From assembly GCA_947484245.1 (NCBI GenBank), contig CANKOT010000004.1, positions 1-62,887 of the forward strand: a stretch of DNA of 62,887 nucleotides, given 5' to 3'. This document shows, in pieces, positions 44,920-54,210 of this stretch. Positions within the stretch are counted from its first letter, which is position 1; every line of letters starts with the position of its first letter. The DNA is from Comamonadaceae bacterium. Lineage in GTDB: Bacteria; Pseudomonadota; Gammaproteobacteria; Burkholderiales; Burkholderiaceae. The notes beneath the pieces were generated by a model. The model was not told where the DNA came from and made no database searches. It saw nothing but the letters and a program-made list of their open reading frames with translations. The position numbers were made by a program, and so were the translations under genes.

Positions 44920-45708
44920 TTGAAAAACCTTCGAAACGCACTATTTGTTCCTCATGGCTCCCCCACTTTCGCCTTAGAACCCGGTGCAGCAGGCGAATCC
45001 ATGAGCCAATTGGCCTCATCTTTAACCAGGCCACGCGCCATTGTGATCATTAGCCCGCACTGGGACACCGCCATTCCCACCGTTAGCACGGCCACACAAC
45101 TCGAAACCATTCACGACTTCTATGGCTTTCCCGATGCGCTCTATCAAATCCAGTATCCCGCGAAGGGCTCACCTGATGGCGCACAAGAGGTGGTCAAAGC
45201 GCTCCAAAAGCGCTTCAAGCAGGTGGACACGGCCCCCACACGCGGCTTAGACCACGGCGCATGGACACCATTGCGTCAAATGTTCCCGGATGCCAGCATC
45301 CCCGTCATTGCTGTTTCCATTCAAAGCCATGCAGGCCCGGCCCACGCACTGGCCATGGGTGAGGCGCTTGAAGAACTGACCTACCAAGGCTTCTTGGTCA
45401 TTGGCTCGGGCAACATCACCCACAATTTGGGCGACTTGCGCATGGCGGCCATGTCAGGCGGCCAAACCCCCGCCTATGTCAAAGCATTTGCTGACTGGGT
45501 GGAAGTGCAATTGCAAGATAAGAACGTGCAGCAATTGATTGAATACCGTCAACATTCTCGCGAAGGCGTTCAATCACACCCTTTCGAAGATCACCTTTTG
45601 CCTTTGTTTGTGGCCATGGGTGCCGCGGGCGCAGACGCCACCGCCAAAGCTTTTTTCCGAGGCATCAGCAGCTACGTCATTGCCATGGATGGCTACACCT
45701 TCAGCTAA
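44920..45708 (+). CDS. ygiD: DODA/LigB-type extradiol dioxygenase (YgiD-like)
   Basis: The 262-residue protein has the class III dioxygenase ligands FVPHGSP, IISPHWDT, LDHGAWTPL and SGNITHNLGD, which match bacterial 4,5-DOPA dioxygenase extradiol (YgiD). I chose the TTG at 44920 with TTGGAG six bases upstream; no ATG is well placed. The physiological substrate is unclear. It is divergent from the formate dehydrogenase operon; the 67-base gap has no recognised site. Nothing is recognised in the following 154 bases up to the next gene. Confidence 0.87.
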   Translation: MKNLRNALFVPHGSPTFALEPGAAGESMSQLASSLTRPRAIVIISPHWDTAIPTVSTATQLETIHDFYGFPDALYQIQYPAKGSPDGAQEVVKALQKRFKQVDTAPTRGLDHGAWTPLRQMFPDASIPVIAVSIQSHAGPAHALAMGEALEELTYQGFLVIGSGNITHNLGDLRMAAMSGGQTPAYVKAFADWVEVQLQDKNVQQLIEYRQHSREGVQSHPFEDHLLPLFVAMGAAGADATAKAFFRGISSYVIAMDGYTFS

Positions 45709-45862
45709 AGGCATAAGATGAGGACATGAACCTCAACCCATCGACTCTGGGCATCTTCAAAGGCCCTCTGCCATTCAATTTCCAGCTCTCAACCGTGTTT
45801 TCCATATTTCAAGTGGCCCTAATCTCGTGTAGGCTTGTCGAGTTGTTTTAAGAGGTACCTTC

Positions 45863-46735
45863 ATGTCAGACACAGCTTACATTCCCCCTAAAGTTTGGAC
45901 TTGGACTAAGGCCAATGGCGGTCGATTTGCCAACATCAATCGACCTGTTTCAGGACCCACCCACGAGCTAGAACTGCCACGCGGCAAGCACCCCCTTCAG
46001 CTTTATTCCTTGGGCACACCCAATGGCATCAAAGTGACGGTCATGCTTGAAGAGTTGTTGGCATTGGGCCATCAAGGCGCCGAATACGACGCATGGCTCA
46101 TTCGCATCAATGAAGGAATGCAATTTAGCAGCGGCTTTGTAGGCGTCAATCCGAACTCCAAAATTCCAGCCTTGCTGGACTACAGCACGCCACAACCCCA
46201 ACGTGTATTTGAGTCTGGCTCCATCCTTTTCTATTTGGCTGAAAAATTCAATTCTTTTTTGCCAACCGACATCGCCAAACGCACCGAGTGCATGTCTTGG
46301 TTGATGTGGCAAATGGGCAGTGCGCCTTATCTCGGGGGCGGTTTTGGACACTTCTATGCTTATGCGCCCACCAAAATTGAATACGCCATCGACCGCTTCG
46401 CCATGGAAGTGAAGCGTGAGCTCGATGTCTTGAATCAAAGGCTGGCCCATAACCGATTTGTAGGCGGCGATGACTACACCATTGCAGACATCGCCATTTG
46501 GCCTTGGTATGGCAGTTTGGCAAAAGGCGAACGCTATGAATCGGGCGAATTTTTACAAGTGCACGAATACACACATGTGATTCGCTGGGCCGATGAAATT
46601 GAAGCGCGCCCTGCTGTTCAACGAGGCCGCATGGTGAACCGGGTCATGGGGCCCTTGAGCATGCAGTTGCACGAACGCCATGATGCCAGCGATTTTGAAT
46701 CTAACACGCAAGACAAACTTCAGAAAAAAGAATGA
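45863..46735 (+). CDS. yghU: Glutathione S-transferase family disulfide-bond reductase YghU
   Basis: The 290-residue protein is very close in pattern and length to E. coli YghU: an N-terminal extension with WTWTKANGGRFANINRPVSG, a thioredoxin-fold domain with LYSLGTPNGIKVTVMLEEL and PNSKIPALLDY, and a helical C-terminal domain. YghU has disulfide-bond reductase activity with glutathione in the cytoplasm. The ATG follows a purine-rich GAGG. It appears to be a single gene. Confidence 0.92.
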   Translation: MSDTAYIPPKVWTWTKANGGRFANINRPVSGPTHELELPRGKHPLQLYSLGTPNGIKVTVMLEELLALGHQGAEYDAWLIRINEGMQFSSGFVGVNPNSKIPALLDYSTPQPQRVFESGSILFYLAEKFNSFLPTDIAKRTECMSWLMWQMGSAPYLGGGFGHFYAYAPTKIEYAIDRFAMEVKRELDVLNQRLAHNRFVGGDDYTIADIAIWPWYGSLAKGERYESGEFLQVHEYTHVIRWADEIEARPAVQRGRMVNRVMGPLSMQLHERHDASDFESNTQDKLQKKE

Positions 46736-46760
46736 CGCATGAACAAAGCGAAGCGCTGAG

Positions 46761-47642
46761 TCAGTGCTTCGCTACGGGTTCATCTTCCGTGTAGATTTTC
46801 CCGCCCTTCTTCAAAGCAGAAAATTCGCGCTTTGACTGAAACAGAGGAAAGAACATTTGGTGATACCAGTGCTCTTGCCCAAACAACTGGTCGTCTTTCA
46901 ATCCCACTTGTTTGGGGTATTTGCGCGTGATGTAAGCCGATCCAAAAATGATGTCCCAAATGAACAAGAGGTTGCCAAAGTTGCCCTTGTAATGACCCAC
47001 TCCATCTTTTTGCGTAATGGCATGGTGCGCCCAGTGGGTTGCGGGGGTTGAGATGGTTCTTTCCAGAACCCACATCAAGGGTCGCAAGGCGCGAATTTTG
47101 TAAAGCGGCTCGTCCCAACGCCAAGCGCAGTGGGCACCCATGATGACGCCCAATTTGACCACCACGTATAAAGCATACACCATGCCGCTGACACCCATGT
47201 AAAGCAAAATACCTGCAAACCACAGGCCAGGCATCATGAGGTAATAAAAGAAATTGTTGCGATAGGTAATGCGAATGCTCATGTAAGCAGCAGAGTGATG
47301 CGCACGGTGCAAAGGCCACAGCAAAGGCGAATGCGACAAGCGATGCCACCAATACTGCGTTAGGTCATCGCACAAAATCAAGATGCCTACCATGGCCCAC
47401 CAAGGCCAATCGGTGAGCACATCCTTGTACTCTGGCGCTAACCATGTGCCCAATTTGGCTGTCGTGAGCATGGCCAAGGGCTGCGTGATGGCTACCAAGC
47501 TTAGAAACATGAACAGCTCTAACTTGGTGTCGTTGGCAGTCGCCGTCACTGTGTTTTGATACCGTCGGCTAATAAGCTCCATGGCAGCAAATCCCAGAAT
47601 CATGCTGAGCACCAGAATGTTCTGAATTTGCGTTGCGTTCAT
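46761..47642 (-). CDS. Sterol desaturase / fatty acid hydroxylase superfamily membrane protein
   Basis: The 293-residue protein has about five membrane segments and the three histidine boxes of the family: HRLSH, HRAHHSA and HWAHHA, with further histidines that bind a di-iron centre. These enzymes hydroxylate or desaturate lipids at the membrane. The lipid substrate is unknown. It lies 6 bases downstream of the glutaredoxin-like gene, so the two are probably co-transcribed. Confidence 0.85.
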   Translation of the reverse strand: MNATQIQNILVLSMILGFAAMELISRRYQNTVTATANDTKLELFMFLSLVAITQPLAMLTTAKLGTWLAPEYKDVLTDWPWWAMVGILILCDDLTQYWWHRLSHSPLLWPLHRAHHSAAYMSIRITYRNNFFYYLMMPGLWFAGILLYMGVSGMVYALYVVVKLGVIMGAHCAWRWDEPLYKIRALRPLMWVLERTISTPATHWAHHAITQKDGVGHYKGNFGNLLFIWDIIFGSAYITRKYPKQVGLKDDQLFGQEHWYHQMFFPLFQSKREFSALKKGGKIYTEDEPVAKH

Positions 47643-47648
47643 ATAAAG

Positions 47649-47888
47649 TTAACCCAATTGAGCCAAAGCTGCCTGCAAACCAGCGAGGCCGCCGACCCGC
47701 TGGTCATTGATGAAAACTTGCGGCATTTGACGCACGGCTGGCCCGCACTTTTCATAAAAAGCAATGCGCTCTGCTTCGTCGTCAATTTTGATTTCTTCGT
47801 AAGCCAAAGATTTAGATTTGAGAATCATTTTGACTGACTCGCATTGGGGGCAAGCCGACTTGGAATAGACAACAATTTTGAGGCTCAT
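47649..47888 (-). CDS. Glutaredoxin-like protein
   Basis: The 79-residue protein has the CPQC active site near its N terminus (YSKSACPQCESVK) and the glutathione-site pieces QVFIND and GGLAGLQAAL. It is a small redox carrier of the cytoplasm. I chose the ATG at 47888; an in-frame ATG at 47909 would add seven residues. It could serve the di-iron hydroxylase encoded just downstream, but this is only contextual. Confidence 0.85.
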   Translation of the reverse strand: MSLKIVVYSKSACPQCESVKMILKSKSLAYEEIKIDDEAERIAFYEKCGPAVRQMPQVFINDQRVGGLAGLQAALAQLG

Positions 47889-47998
47889 AGACTTGGCGAG
47901 GTATGACAAAGAATGGGGTGCAGGATGAAATTCTAAGTGAGCGAGCTGCTTTTCTTCAAAATATGGCTTTTCTTAAGATTTTCGGCCTAGCACAGCCC

Positions 47999-48012
47999 TT
48001 GATTTAAATCAT
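47999..48012 (+). promoter_or_regulatory. FNR/Anr-type box with -10 hexamer upstream of the HMA gene
   Basis: TTGATTTAAATCAT matches the FNR box TTGAT-N4-ATCAA at 9 of 10 positions. The -10-like TAGATA (48033-48038) puts the transcript start near 48046, with the box centred at about -41, which is class II activator geometry. It lies in the 204-base gap between the divergent glutaredoxin and HMA genes. It suggests induction at low oxygen. Confidence 0.55.
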
Positions 48013-48092
48013 ATGATAACCATTTGAACAGGTAGATACTCACTCTAAACCGCCCTGAGATTTCCTTGGCGGCCACTCAAAAGGAGCTCAAA

Positions 48093-48371
48093 ATGACACA
48101 GGTTTTTAAAGTAGAAGTAGAGAACATCAAGTGCGGTGGTTGCGAAAACTCCATCGTGAAGGGCATCCAGAGCGTTGCCAAGGTGACCGACTTGGTCATT
48201 GACCGCGAGAAGCAGTTGGTGAGCTTTTCTGGAGAAGAGTCCATCAAGCAACTCGTCATCGACAAGCTCAAATCGATGGGCTACCCCGAAAAAGGCTCCG
48301 TTTCGGGGCTTGAAGCGGGCATTACCAATGCCAAGTCTTTTGTCAGTTGCGCAATTGGTCGAATAAGCTAA
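48093..48371 (+). CDS. HMA-domain metal-binding protein (copper chaperone-like)
   Basis: The 92-residue protein has a beta-alpha-beta heavy-metal-associated domain with the CxxC site in ENIKCGGCENSI, followed by about 20 extra residues with a third cysteine. The ATG follows AAGGAG. It probably carries Cu(I) in the cytoplasm; an FNR-type box suggests a link to low-oxygen respiration, such as supplying copper to a cbb3 oxidase. No metal ATPase or oxidase gene is next to it. Confidence 0.8.
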   Translation: MTQVFKVEVENIKCGGCENSIVKGIQSVAKVTDLVIDREKQLVSFSGEESIKQLVIDKLKSMGYPEKGSVSGLEAGITNAKSFVSCAIGRIS

Positions 48372-48398
48372 GACCACACCACCGAAGTAGCTCGACTG

Positions 48399-50093
48399 TT
48401 AGGCTGACATCACTCGCTCTTGTGGCGGCAAACCACAAAGCGCAGCAACCAGTTGCTGTGCAAAACTGGGTGTCAACTCATGACCGCGCCAAACCGTGTG
48501 GGCATCCGATCGCACCATGACAAATGCGTGTTTGTATTCTGATGGCACATTGAGAGTGCCAGACACCTTCAAAATTTTCAAGGGCATGCCAACCTCAGAA
48601 GCGGCCTCAATCAAACAAGCGACCGATTGTTCATTGGTGGGCTTGAAACAAAGCAATGTATAGGCTTTGCCTAATTCATCGTAAAGGGAACGCCCCCCCT
48701 CCAGCCAAAAGTGCGGCGCCCTGCAACCTGGCACCGTAGAAGCTGTAAAACCACCCATGCTGTACTCGGGTGCTTTCTCTTCGTCGTACACCATGACAGG
48801 CGATTGGTCGTAAAAATAGCCAAAGTTCAAACCCGCGCAACAGTATTGCTGAACATTCAAGTTGTAAAGGTCTTGACCAAAAGAAGCTCTGGCTGCCGCA
48901 CCTTCTGGCGAGCTGTCTTCTAATTGCTGCGGAATTTCTCGCCGCCGCTTGCTCATTTCATGCGCATGGTTCATGGCAAACCGAGAAACCTGCTCGGTAA
49001 TGGGATGCCGTTCTTTTTCATAAGCAGTTAAGGCCAGCGGCGATGCCCAAGCCTCAATTTGTGCAGACAAATGCCAAGCCAGATTGGCGGCATCTGCCAG
49101 ACCAGCATTCATGCCGTAGCCTGCATAAGGCACCCACAAGTGCGCGGCGTCACCCGCCACAAACACTCGACCTTGCTGCAGTTTGTCGCTCACCAAACGT
49201 CGGCCAAACCAATCCTCTTTGCTCATCACTTCGTATTGGAAATTAGCGTCCACGCCCATGATGGTGCGAATGGCCCAATCGCGATCGACCGACTCAAAAT
49301 CAGCCTCGTTGTCGCGCAGGTAGTTGTGAATGAGCCAGACCTCTTTGCCATCGATGGCGTAAATATTGCCACTGCGCCGAGGGTTGACCGTGAACATGGC
49401 CCAAGCCGGCGGTGCTTTCATGTGTTCAATTAATCTTGGCGCCCGAATGCAAGTGCTTTGCACCCGCTGCACCACTTCATCACCCACTAATTTGGCGCCC
49501 ATGCCTTTTCGAACCATTGAACGACCCCCATCGCAACCCACCATGTAAGTGGCTTTCAAGGTCAGCGTTGGAGCATCGGGCGTTTCTAAATTTTGAATTT
49601 GCGCCGTGACCTGATGTTCATCTTGCAAGAACGACACCACTTGATGCCTGTACAAACATGTGATCAAGCTGTGCTTTTGAACATGCCGTCTTAAGATGGG
49701 CTCAATGAACCTCTGATTGATTCTGTGAGGAGGCTCCGGCGTGGGCCAATGGCCATCAGGCCCTGAGTGGTCGGTCAGACGCGTGTTTCTGCCAGGGATG
49801 TGAATTCTTGCAATCTCTTCTCCCAAAGTGCTGGTGCGATACGACACGTCGTGCGGATAGTCATCGGGCAAGCCCGCTGCACGCAAATCTTGCGAAACAC
49901 CCAAATACCTAAACAGCTCCATGCTCCTGGCTGATATGTGGTTGCACTTCACATCAGGCAAGGTCTCTGCCAATCGCAGTTCCACCAGATAGCTGGCAAT
50001 GCCTCGCTTGGCCAAGCACAAGGCCATGGTCATGCCGACAGGGCCGCCGCCCACAATGAGGACGGGCACATCCAGTTGACGTTGTTCAGTCAT
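48399..50093 (-). CDS. FAD-dependent monooxygenase, phenol/PHBH type
   Basis: The 564-residue protein has the FAD-binding IVGGGPVGMTMALCLAKRG, the GCDGGRSMVR (DG) motif, and the GDAAHLWVPYAGYGMNAGLAD (GD) segment, then a C-terminal thioredoxin-like region. It is an aromatic hydroxylase class A flavoprotein like TfdB or MhpA. The substrate is unknown. It overlaps the next upstream gene by 4 bases, and the block at 48399-54059 reads as one leftward operon. Confidence 0.84.
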   Translation of the reverse strand: MTEQRQLDVPVLIVGGGPVGMTMALCLAKRGIASYLVELRLAETLPDVKCNHISARSMELFRYLGVSQDLRAAGLPDDYPHDVSYRTSTLGEEIARIHIPGRNTRLTDHSGPDGHWPTPEPPHRINQRFIEPILRRHVQKHSLITCLYRHQVVSFLQDEHQVTAQIQNLETPDAPTLTLKATYMVGCDGGRSMVRKGMGAKLVGDEVVQRVQSTCIRAPRLIEHMKAPPAWAMFTVNPRRSGNIYAIDGKEVWLIHNYLRDNEADFESVDRDWAIRTIMGVDANFQYEVMSKEDWFGRRLVSDKLQQGRVFVAGDAAHLWVPYAGYGMNAGLADAANLAWHLSAQIEAWASPLALTAYEKERHPITEQVSRFAMNHAHEMSKRRREIPQQLEDSSPEGAAARASFGQDLYNLNVQQYCCAGLNFGYFYDQSPVMVYDEEKAPEYSMGGFTASTVPGCRAPHFWLEGGRSLYDELGKAYTLLCFKPTNEQSVACLIEAASEVGMPLKILKVSGTLNVPSEYKHAFVMVRSDAHTVWRGHELTPSFAQQLVAALCGLPPQERVMSA

Positions 50094-51283
50094 AAGTCGA
50101 TTGTCAAAGCATCGTATTCAAACATCCAATCGTAGCGCCTTCTCACTTTTTCTGGCTCCCATTCAGCGCTCACATAGTCCACGGCCTTGGCGGCGTCGGA
50201 GAGTTGAGGGTTGTGAAAGCGTTTGGCATTGTCGCTAGATCGGTTCACGATGTCGGCTGTGCGTTGCCAACGCACATTTTCAAATTGTGCAAAGGCTTTT
50301 TCGGCTGTGTCTTGGGCACTCAGGCAGCGTGCCATCACAGCCGCATCTTCTATGGCCATGTTGGCCCCTTGCGCTAAAAAAGGCAAGGTGGGATGCGCTG
50401 AATCGCCCACCAAACAAATAGCGCCTTGGGCCCAGCCTTTTTGAGGCGAACGACCTAGCAAGGCCCACTTGAATGGCTGTTCAATTTTGCGCATCAGTTC
50501 GCCCACATCGGCGTGCCAATGCCCAAAATCTTGAAGCAATTCTTCGTGAGTCCCCTGCTCTGTCCAAGATTCACCGCGCCAGCCATCTTTTTCGATGATG
50601 CCTACCACATTCATGAGCTGACCACCCCGCACAGGGTATGTGATGACATGCGCACCCGGCCCCACCCAATTGGTACCGACTTGTGCCTGCAAATGTGCCG
50701 AAATGGTATGCACAGGAACCAGGCCGCGCCAAGCCAACAGACCGGTAAATTGGGCCTTGTCTTCGCCCAACAATTTTTCTCGCAAAATGGAATGGACGCC
50801 ATCGGCTGCTATCAACCCATAGGCCTTGTGTTGGCTGCCATCTTGCAACTCAAAGCTTGCGCCATCAGAGCTGCTTTTCGCAGAAACCACTCTGGCGTTA
50901 AGCCTCACAGGCGCATCAGATCTGGCGTTAAATGCTGCCAACAAAATCTTGTGCAAATCGCCCCGGTGTACCATCCAATAGGGGGCACCAAAACGCGACA
51001 AACAATCATCGCCAAGGTCAAATAATTTCCAGCGCTGACCCGTGTTCCACATCCGAATTTCTTTGCCCTTAGCTTGGCACACGACCGCTTTCAAGGCAGG
51101 CTCTAAACCCAAGCTTTGAAGCACGCGTGTGCCATTGGGAGAAATTTGCAAGCCCGCACCTACCTCCCCCAATTGGGATGCCTGCTCATAAACATCTACC
51201 TTCCAACCCCGATGCAACAACGACAGTGCTGTCGTTAAGCCAGCAATGCCCGCGCCTGCAATGGCAATTCTTTTGTCTGTCAT
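50090..51283 (-). CDS. FAD-dependent monooxygenase, salicylate/3-hydroxybenzoate hydroxylase-like
   Basis: The 397-residue protein has IAIAGAGIAGLTTALSLLHRG, AADGVHSILRE and LVGDSAHPTLPFLAQGANMAIEDA. It is closest in layout to salicylate 1-hydroxylase and 3-hydroxybenzoate 6-hydroxylase. The ATG at 51283 overlaps the stop of the Bug gene in an ATGA; longer frames have no support. With the second monooxygenase it gives two successive ring oxygenations as a possible pathway; no ring-cleavage enzyme is adjacent. Confidence 0.84.
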   Translation of the reverse strand: MTDKRIAIAGAGIAGLTTALSLLHRGWKVDVYEQASQLGEVGAGLQISPNGTRVLQSLGLEPALKAVVCQAKGKEIRMWNTGQRWKLFDLGDDCLSRFGAPYWMVHRGDLHKILLAAFNARSDAPVRLNARVVSAKSSSDGASFELQDGSQHKAYGLIAADGVHSILREKLLGEDKAQFTGLLAWRGLVPVHTISAHLQAQVGTNWVGPGAHVITYPVRGGQLMNVVGIIEKDGWRGESWTEQGTHEELLQDFGHWHADVGELMRKIEQPFKWALLGRSPQKGWAQGAICLVGDSAHPTLPFLAQGANMAIEDAAVMARCLSAQDTAEKAFAQFENVRWQRTADIVNRSSDNAKRFHNPQLSDAAKAVDYVSAEWEPEKVRRRYDWMFEYDALTIDL

Positions 51284-52269
51284 TCGACTTTGATGTTGTT
51301 TTCCTTGGCCACTTGCGTCCAAAGTTGAATTTCTTGCGAAATTGTTTTTGCAAAATCGGCTGATGTTCCGCCAACAGGCCTGATGTCCAACTTGGCCATG
51401 CGCTCTTGCACATCAGGCAAGGCCATGATGCGGGCCACCTCTTCTTGCAAACGCTTCACGATGGGGGCTGGCGTTCCTGCGGGTGCCAACAAGCCACTCC
51501 AAAAGTTAACCGCAACATCAATGCCCTGCTCTTTCAAAGTGGGCACTTGGGGGTAGGCTGCGAGTCGCTGCTCAGAGGTCACACCCAAGGCACGCAATTT
51601 GCCAGATTTGAGCAAAGCGGCAATTGGGCCAGAGTCAATCAAGGTCATCTGGACTTCTTGGGTGAGCACTGCATTGATAGAAGGGGCGCTGCCTTGATAA
51701 GGCACATTCAATGCCCTCAAACCGGTCTTGGCCTTGACCAACTCCATGACCAACTGGAAGGATGCGGATGGGTAAGAGTAGTTGAACTTGCCTGGATTGG
51801 CTTTGCTTAGGTTCACCAGCTCGGCAAATGTTTTGGCCGGCGATGCTTCATTGACAGCCAAGATCATGGGGAACGAACCTGCCAATGAAATGGGGGTCAA
51901 ATCTGTGACGGGGTTGTAAGCCAACTTGGCCACCAAGGCTGGATTGAAAACAATCGGGCCACTGGCGGCCATGAGCAAGGTGTAACCATCTGGTGCAGAT
52001 TTCACCACCAACTCAGTACCCACTGCCGCACCCGCACCTGGTTTGTTTTCAACCATCACCGGCTGACCCAAGGCTGGCGCTAATTTTTCAGCCAACACGC
52101 GCGCCAAAATATCATTGGCGCCACCAGGTGCATAAGGCACCACGATGCGAACCGCCTTGTTTGGCCAAGCGGTTTGTGCTTGAGCCACGCCACACACACT
52201 GGCCATCATGAGCGCGGCCATGCCTATCAGGGTATGGCGCTTGTGGGTAAAAAGTTTAGAATTTTTCAT
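51280..52269 (-). CDS. Bug-family (TctC-like) periplasmic solute receptor
   Basis: The 329-residue protein has an export signal ending VAQAQT, then WPNKAVRIVVPYAPGGANDILAR, typical of the Bug family, and the GEL-like MVENKPGAGAAVG segment. AGGAG lies seven bases before the ATG at 52269. Bug receptors feed tripartite TctAB transporters but are often orphan genes in Burkholderiales, as here. It is predicted to bind the same substrate as the flanking enzymes. Confidence 0.9.
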   Translation of the reverse strand: MKNSKLFTHKRHTLIGMAALMMASVCGVAQAQTAWPNKAVRIVVPYAPGGANDILARVLAEKLAPALGQPVMVENKPGAGAAVGTELVVKSAPDGYTLLMAASGPIVFNPALVAKLAYNPVTDLTPISLAGSFPMILAVNEASPAKTFAELVNLSKANPGKFNYSYPSASFQLVMELVKAKTGLRALNVPYQGSAPSINAVLTQEVQMTLIDSGPIAALLKSGKLRALGVTSEQRLAAYPQVPTLKEQGIDVAVNFWSGLLAPAGTPAPIVKRLQEEVARIMALPDVQERMAKLDIRPVGGTSADFAKTISQEIQLWTQVAKENNIKVE

Positions 52270-52331
52270 ATCGGTCTCCTGTTTGATTTCGTTCAATTTT
52301 GATGTTTGGTTTGAAAGCATTGGCTGCATAT

Positions 52332-54059
52332 TTAAAGCGGTGTGATGCGAACATGCAGCAGTGCGCTTTGACCCGCATCTAGAGCAGCCAAGCAGCGTGC
52401 AATGGCGGCCTCTGTTTGCGAAGGGTCCACCAGTCTTTCGCCATGAGCGCCCGCCGCTTCGGCAATGGCCGCAAAGTCGGTGCTATACCCCAAGTCGGAT
52501 GCAAATTGATTGGTGCTCTTGGCTTCGCCCTGCGGATACATGCGCAAGGTTGATTCCTTCACAGCCGACCAACCACCGTTGTCCAAAAGCACTGTCAAGA
52601 TGGGCAAGTTGTATTGACGAGCGACAGCAAAGACTGAGCTTGGATTGCTGAAGTAAAAAGAGCCGTCGCCCACAAAATGGATCACCCGGCTTTGAGTTTG
52701 CGCCAGCTTGATACCAAGGGCGGTGCCTGCAGAAAAACCAAGACCTCCGCCCGACAAGCCCATCAAAGTGCCAGGAAGCTCGCGCGGAATTTGCTCAAAC
52801 ACCGCCATGGTGTTGCGGATGGCTTCGTTCAAAATGACATCTTCTGAGCGAATTTGTTGGCCGATGGCAGCACACAAAAAATGGGGGTTGATGGCATTGA
52901 CCTGGCCTGGCTCTTTGGCCATGGCCGTTGCTCTTTGCTGATTTTTTTCGTGTTCGGCTTGAATGATCAAGCTTCTTTGACTGGCCATGTTCTTGAACGA
53001 AGGCGTTGCAGTTTCTTCGATGCATTCAATCAACTGCGTGAGCAATTGAACGCTGTCGCCTTCAATGCGCGCATTCAATGGAAAACCCCACATTGGAATG
53101 TCACGCTTGATGGCGTCGACATCTAGCTGGGCCCAATAGGCAATGGGATTGACGCGCGTGGTTTTTGGAATCCAGGGCACATCGACATCGACCATCAAGC
53201 CAAAGTCTGCCTGCTCAGTGAATGCAGCTGGGTTGTAGCCTGCAAAAAAGGGCGAGTTGCGGCGAATATTCAAGTAAATTGAATTGAACTCACACACACG
53301 CATGCCACACACCATGGCGAGCTTTTCAATCAAGGCTGGCGCTGCATGGTTTCTGCCAGCATAGGCAGTGACCAACATGGGGTTTTCAGAGGCCATCAAT
53401 TTGGCAGCAATCTGCTCAATGGCTTTTGCATCAGCGCCTTGCGCCTTGACTGGCATATGATTTTGATGGCCATAAGCACCCATGCTTTGAGCATCGACAG
53501 GTGCTGCCAGCACCTCTCTGGGCAAGGTGAGGTAAACCGGTCCTGTGGGGTCACTTTGCATCACAGCGCCAGCCCTGGAGATCACCTCGTGTGCCATGGA
53601 AGGCCATGCCAAGTTGTATTCCCACTTCACATAAGGCCGAACCACACTGGCCTGATCGAAAGGCTCTTGGATGAAATGCACATAGGTGTCGCGCCCACCG
53701 GTGGCACTGTCAAAGGTGCTCATCGGAGCGCGCCCCGCAATCAAAAGCACCGGAATACGGGTGCGACACAAGTTGTGCAAGCCCATGGCCGCATTGGCTG
53801 TTCCTGCATCAACGTGCACCAACACAGCTTGGCCTCGCCCCGTTGCAACGGCATAGCCACCCGCCATATGAACCGCTGTGTTTTCGTGAGGACAAAGAAT
53901 CAATTTTGGAAATGCACGCCCCTGCTCCCGCCAATGGGCCATCTCTTCAATGAGTGGCGCGTGGTCTGTGCCTAGGTTACAAAACAAATATTCAATGCCA
54001 AGGTCGACCAAGCCTTGGAGCAAGTCGTGCGAGGCGGTGCGGGTGTAATTTTCGGACAT
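52332..54059 (-). CDS. Thiamine diphosphate-dependent enzyme, acetolactate synthase large subunit-like
   Basis: The 575-residue protein has the three domains of the family. The N-terminal catalytic glutamate is in LCPHENTAVHMAGG; the C-terminal ThDP site is GDGSFYFSNPSSVF ending in the LLDNGGWS asparagine. It is not ilvB-like in context and no small subunit follows. Decarboxylase, carboligase or oxalyl/benzoylformate-type reactions are all possible. It is the first gene of the leftward four-gene block. The 151 bases upstream to hemA show no recognised site. Confidence 0.85.
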   Translation of the reverse strand: MSENYTRTASHDLLQGLVDLGIEYLFCNLGTDHAPLIEEMAHWREQGRAFPKLILCPHENTAVHMAGGYAVATGRGQAVLVHVDAGTANAAMGLHNLCRTRIPVLLIAGRAPMSTFDSATGGRDTYVHFIQEPFDQASVVRPYVKWEYNLAWPSMAHEVISRAGAVMQSDPTGPVYLTLPREVLAAPVDAQSMGAYGHQNHMPVKAQGADAKAIEQIAAKLMASENPMLVTAYAGRNHAAPALIEKLAMVCGMRVCEFNSIYLNIRRNSPFFAGYNPAAFTEQADFGLMVDVDVPWIPKTTRVNPIAYWAQLDVDAIKRDIPMWGFPLNARIEGDSVQLLTQLIECIEETATPSFKNMASQRSLIIQAEHEKNQQRATAMAKEPGQVNAINPHFLCAAIGQQIRSEDVILNEAIRNTMAVFEQIPRELPGTLMGLSGGGLGFSAGTALGIKLAQTQSRVIHFVGDGSFYFSNPSSVFAVARQYNLPILTVLLDNGGWSAVKESTLRMYPQGEAKSTNQFASDLGYSTDFAAIAEAAGAHGERLVDPSQTEAAIARCLAALDAGQSALLHVRITPL

Positions 54060-54210
54060 TCTGATTGATTGAGCAGGCTAGCAGCCCTCGCAACATGAGC
54101 AAAGATTTGCCCATGACAGTATCACGCTACCTAGTTTAGGGAAATGATGGAAACCCCAAGTTTGTGAGCTTCTGAAAGGCTACGCTGAGCCAGAAAACTG
54201 AAGCGCGGCG

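Noticed and set aside
53346..53975. Open frame of 209 codons antisense to the ThDP enzyme
   Set aside because: It overlaps a gene with an intact ThDP motif; the composition (many Cys, His, Arg) is that of a shadow frame.
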